A program made the translations under genes and the position numbers. 64,000 nt of DNA, taken from contig JAKATG010000004.1 of NCBI GenBank assembly GCA_021828105.1, forward strand, positions 248,001 through 312,000, read 5' to 3'. The first letter of the stretch is position 1; each line of letters starts with the position of its first letter. The notes under the pieces were generated by a model. That model was not told the DNA's origin, made no database searches, and saw only the letters and a list, made by a program, of their open reading frames with translations. The stretch is from Taklimakanibacter sp021828105. GTDB taxonomy: Bacteria > Pseudomonadota > Alphaproteobacteria > Rhizobiales > Aestuariivirgaceae. Of the stretch, positions 61,220 to 64,000 are shown one piece after another.

Positions 61220-61612
61220 ATGATTGTTCGAATGCCTGTGGCCGGTTTCAGTCAGGAACGTCGGGATAGAAGGGTTCCGGCTCCTGAAGCGATGGCCAAC
61301 CATGATGCACCGTGATGTGTTGGGGAGAGTGGGAAGCGGCATGTCCGGTGGCCATGCCACCGAGAAGCTGCGCCTCGCTTGCGGTTTGAGCGCAAGCCGA
61401 GCTTCAGAATCGAAACGCCCGCGGGTTTGAGCCGCAGGCGCAATTTCTTCGATCCTGATATTTCCCAAATCTTATGCTTTGGCCCACGATGTCAAGCAAT
61501 TTCTCATGGCGCAACTCAGTAACAGACTTATTCACGCTCCGATTCCTTCTTTGTCGAAAGCGCTGGCGAGCGTACTTCCACAGGATGAAGTGGACCTGAG
61601 GACCCGCTTAGG

Positions 61613-61787
61613 GAACAGCAGCGGCTTGAAGGCGCGCGGGATTTCAAGCCTATTTCGGATCGACAATGTAGACCTCGAATTCGGGAGCTGCGGGAGTACC
61701 GCTGCCATCGCCAGCGTCCTGTTTCTCCTCATCGTCCGAAGGCGCGGCGCTCGCAGGTGATATTTCCCAAATCTCACGCTTTGGCCC
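61613..61787 (-). pseudogene. Decayed partial copy of the terminase junction
   Basis: Encodes LSIRNRLEIPRAFKPLLFPKR, matching the start of the terminase at 60849, and then shifts off frame. It also keeps pieces of the small-subunit tail and, at 61758-61787, the upstream sequence TGATATTTCCCAAATC that also precedes the intact pair (61456-61485). The middle of the small gene is missing. Surrounding sequence from 61220 to 61944 holds no other gene. Confidence 0.7.
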
Positions 61788-61944
61788 GAATGAATTCAAT
61801 CTATAATTGTATAACTGAAAATATACTCTTTACAGGACATGAACATTATGAGAACGTCTGGACGACTCGCATTTTTTGTGGCTCTCGTTGAATCGGTCTC
61901 AAGTGCACTGATTCGAACAGAGCCAAGGAACGTAAGGCATTGTG

Positions 61945-63123
61945 ATGAAGGTCGTAGGATTGTTTGCCGGTATCGGCGGTCTGGAGACCGGCCTTGCCCA
62001 AGCAGGACATCACGCGATGATGCTCTGCGAAATCTGGGAGCCGGCGCGTGCAGTTCTGGAAAGGCGATTTCCACATATTCCGATTGAAAGGGACATCACG
62101 GTATTAAAAGACCTTCCAAGTGATATCGACGTGCTGGTCGGTGGGTTTCCATGTCAAGATTTGAGTCAGGCCGGGTTGACTGCAGGAATTGATGGAAAAC
62201 GGTCAGGCCTCGTAGGACATGTCTTTAGGCTTCTAGATCAGCAGCCTGTGCCTTGGGTCGTCCTCGAGAATGTATCCTTTATGCTTCACCTTGATAAGGG
62301 AAGAGCATTGACGACACTCGTCGCGGCTTTTGAAGAGCGCGGTTATCGCTGGGCGTATCGCGTAGTAAACTCGCTTGCATTTCTGCCTCAACGGCGAGAG
62401 CGCGTGATTTTTGTTGCGACAAAGACAGATGTTGACCCGGCTGATGTTCTTTTGGCGGATGACACTGTTGTTTCTGATTTGGTGACATCGATAACTACAC
62501 ATGCTCATGGCTTCTATTGGACGGAGGGAATCCGTGGCCTGGGGTGGGCGCCGGATGCGATCCCAACACTTAAGAATGGGTCGACTGTTGGCATCCCTTC
62601 ACCGCCGGCGATTATGCTGCCCAATGGAGCTGTCATAACTCCGGATATTCGGGACGCCGAGCGGTTACAGGGCTTTGAATTCGGATGGACGGAGCCGGCA
62701 TCGTCGGTGGGGAGAGCGTCACTTCGGTGGTCGTTGGTTGGAAATGCTGTGAGTGTACCGGTTGCCGAATGGCTTGGAATGCGCCTTGCGGCCCCAAGCC
62801 TCTATCAAAAGAGTCGGGATCGGGAGCTTTCCAATGATTCCCGTTGGCCGAAAGCGGCACGTTTTGACGGCCGTCAAAGAAAGAAAGTGGACATCGGCAC
62901 TTTCCCCGTTTGGCGAGAACGCTCCTCCCTGGTAGAATTTCTCCAGTTTGATGGCAAATTGCTTTCTACACGTGCCACACGAGGATTTCTCTCACGAACG
63001 GACAGAAGTACGCTACGTTTCGTTCCTGGGTTCTTAGATAGGCTGCGACAGCACTTGGATCGAATGGAACACATGGACCTTTCGAAAATAAATTTGAGAG
63101 CCTTGGCAATCGCGGCTGAATGA
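61945..63123 (+). CDS. DNA cytosine-5 methyltransferase
   Basis: 392 residues from ATG 61945 (a GTG three bases before is possible). Motif I is GLFAGIGGLETGLAQ, motif IV is GGFPCQDLSQAG with the catalytic cysteine, motif VI is VLENV, motif VIII is LPQRRERV, and motif X is GNAVSVPVAEWLG. The stretch between VIII and IX is the target-recognition part, with HGFYWTEGIRGLGWAPDA. The base composition is clearly lower in GC than the chromosome around. It overlaps the Vsr gene by four bases. It should protect host DNA from the adjacent nuclease. Confidence 0.93.
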   Translation: MKVVGLFAGIGGLETGLAQAGHHAMMLCEIWEPARAVLERRFPHIPIERDITVLKDLPSDIDVLVGGFPCQDLSQAGLTAGIDGKRSGLVGHVFRLLDQQPVPWVVLENVSFMLHLDKGRALTTLVAAFEERGYRWAYRVVNSLAFLPQRRERVIFVATKTDVDPADVLLADDTVVSDLVTSITTHAHGFYWTEGIRGLGWAPDAIPTLKNGSTVGIPSPPAIMLPNGAVITPDIRDAERLQGFEFGWTEPASSVGRASLRWSLVGNAVSVPVAEWLGMRLAAPSLYQKSRDRELSNDSRWPKAARFDGRQRKKVDIGTFPVWRERSSLVEFLQFDGKLLSTRATRGFLSRTDRSTLRFVPGFLDRLRQHLDRMEHMDLSKINLRALAIAAE

Positions 63124-63566
63124 AGGCACCTACGCCCCGCGATCCAAAACGAAGTGCCTTGATGAGCCGAGTTAGGCAACGAGGAACAGCAACCGAACTT
63201 GAAGTCGCTGTTATCCTGAGGAACCTTGGATATGCCTATCGTCTGAATGTCAAGTCTTTACCTGGGTCGCCAGACTTTGCAAACCGCAAGAGGAAGTGGG
63301 CTATCTTTGTCAATGGTTGTTTTTGGCACCACCACAGCGGCTGTCGTCAAGCAACTATTCCCAAAACCAACAAACGATTTTGGCGAGATAAATTCCTTAC
63401 TAACCGCCAGCGTGATGCGAAGGCTATTCGCACGTTACGCAGTGCGGGATTTCGTGTCGCAATCGTTTGGGCCTGCAAAGCCAAGGACGATCTGACCCTG
63501 ACAAACAGGCTCTCAAAGCTGCTTGAATCTCGTCGCATATATGTGCCCAAGACGATCGATCATTGA
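63120..63566 (+). CDS. vsr: Very short patch repair endonuclease (Vsr)
   Basis: 148 residues. The Vsr core is present: SRVRQRGTATELEVAVILRNLGYAYRLN, the catalytic PGSPDFANRKRKWAIFVNGCFWHHHSGC with the metal aspartate and zinc-binding Cys-His cluster, and AGFRVAIVWACKAKD. Vsr nicks beside T-G mismatches that arise from deaminated 5-methylcytosine, so it belongs with the cytosine methylase before it. The 3' end overlaps a convergent gene by 54 bases. Confidence 0.93.
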   Translation: MKAPTPRDPKRSALMSRVRQRGTATELEVAVILRNLGYAYRLNVKSLPGSPDFANRKRKWAIFVNGCFWHHHSGCRQATIPKTNKRFWRDKFLTNRQRDAKAIRTLRSAGFRVAIVWACKAKDDLTLTNRLSKLLESRRIYVPKTIDH

Positions 63567-64000
63567 CGAGTAATGATAGATGTCGTTGGCCTGTGGCGCA
63601 GGTGGCGTCCCAACAAGCCGTACGGTTGAACCGTCATTGGCGCAATCTACTACGACAATGGCCAGCGCATCGTATCCGGTATCTCCAGTTTTGGAGCGCC
63701 TCGGCAGCTGGCGAATCTTGTCGATTGCCAAGCCCGCATCACGCGGTTGATCGTGAGAGCTCCAGACTGGATTTGTCGAACGGTTACTCTTATTGAGGTC
63801 CGGGCTGAGATACTGAGAGGAAATATTTACCATCGCGAAGCCGGCGGCGATCGCTTGATCGGTCGCACCGTGCACGGTCAGATGCGACGAATTCAGCTCA
63901 TCATATAGTCGAGGAAGAGCACGCTGATGGGCTGTCATGCACGCTTTTGCTTCCAGCGCCATAAGGACGCTCCCAACCGGGCCCCCGCGTAGTACCGGCA
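63513..64000 (-). CDS. Putative restriction endonuclease, C-terminal part
   Basis: The frame is open at the right edge, so the beginning lies outside. About 162 residues are visible; an internal ATG at 63962 is probably not the start. The segment VLMALEAKACMTAHQRALP contains an E-x-K of a PD-(D/E)xK nuclease, followed by LYDELNSSHLTVHG and, near the end, GDTGYDALAIVVVDCANDG. The location opposite a C5-methylase and Vsr supports a type II restriction enzyme. I cannot name its family with certainty. Confidence 0.55.
   Translation of the reverse strand, partial: PVLRGGPVGSVLMALEAKACMTAHQRALPRLYDELNSSHLTVHGATDQAIAAGFAMVNISSQYLSPDLNKSNRSTNPVWSSHDQPRDAGLAIDKIRQLPRRSKTGDTGYDALAIVVVDCANDGSTVRLVGTPPAPQANDIYHYSSMIDRLGHIYATRFKQL

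Overview
The window is GC-rich, densely coding DNA from an alphaproteobacterium, most likely of the order Hyphomicrobiales (Rhizobiales). The evidence is a split F0 ATP-synthase operon with b and b' subunits (atpI-B-E-b'-b), a CcrM-type GANTC methylase directly downstream of rnhB with a CtrA-like half-site and clustered GANTC sites in its promoter, the smc / dsbA-like / dciA / mutY block, DUF992 and DUF2092 exported proteins, and RIME-like palindromic intergenic repeats typical of rhizobia. No tRNA, rRNA or CRISPR array was recognised.

Layout. 1-5 kb: the 3' end of gcvP, an M50 membrane protease overlapping a DUF2167 protein, and two exported metallo-beta-lactamase-fold enzymes. At 5.1 kb lies a relic of the last codons of atpF. 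5.3-10.7 kb: a five-gene minus-strand operon (DUF3604 PHP-like protein, membrane-anchored PpiC isomerase, three HupE/UreJ-type membrane proteins). 11-22 kb: an envelope region of small exported proteins of unknown function, a patatin-like lipoprotein, a beta-barrel protein and three AraC-type regulators, one reduced to its DNA-binding domain. Two almost identical 18-bp palindromes, one before the DUF3604 operon and one before the last AraC gene, suggest a shared regulator. 22.3-24.7 kb: the F0 ATP-synthase operon. 25-34.6 kb: MarR/SRPBCC pair, AmpG-like permease, smc, dsbA-like, dciA, mutY, an acetyltransferase and ccrM. 34.8-39 kb: rnhB, a Phd-type antitoxin with a putative toxin, a PEP-mutase-family lyase, a PA0069-type radical SAM protein and a solute-binding protein. 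39.4-43.4 kb: a minus-strand group of moaB, an Lgt-like membrane protein, a Cys-rich radical SAM protein resembling tetraether-synthase (MJ0619/Tes) homologues, and a small membrane protein, preceded by a uracil-DNA glycosylase. 43.6-49.2 kb: ETF-ubiquinone oxidoreductase, a TadG-like protein with a DUF4114-like tail, a TPR protein and ispE. 49.3-51.2 kb: a two-TM potassium channel and another AraC regulator. 51.7-57.8 kb: a DUF2189 protein and a cytochrome c oxidase operon (II, I, two III-type subunits, IV, cytochrome c) interrupted by MITE-like repeats. 58.4-64 kb: a metallo-hydrolase, then accessory DNA: an isolated phage terminase pair with a decayed partial duplicate, and a visibly AT-richer restriction-modification cassette (C5-methyltransferase, Vsr, convergent nuclease truncated by the window edge).

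Best candidates for undescribed biology are the Tes-like radical SAM/Lgt-like pair, the DUF3604-PpiC-HupE operon with its palindromic operator, and the envelope cluster between 13.8 and 20.7 kb. Gene assignments rest on motifs read by eye and on family knowledge; no database search was run.
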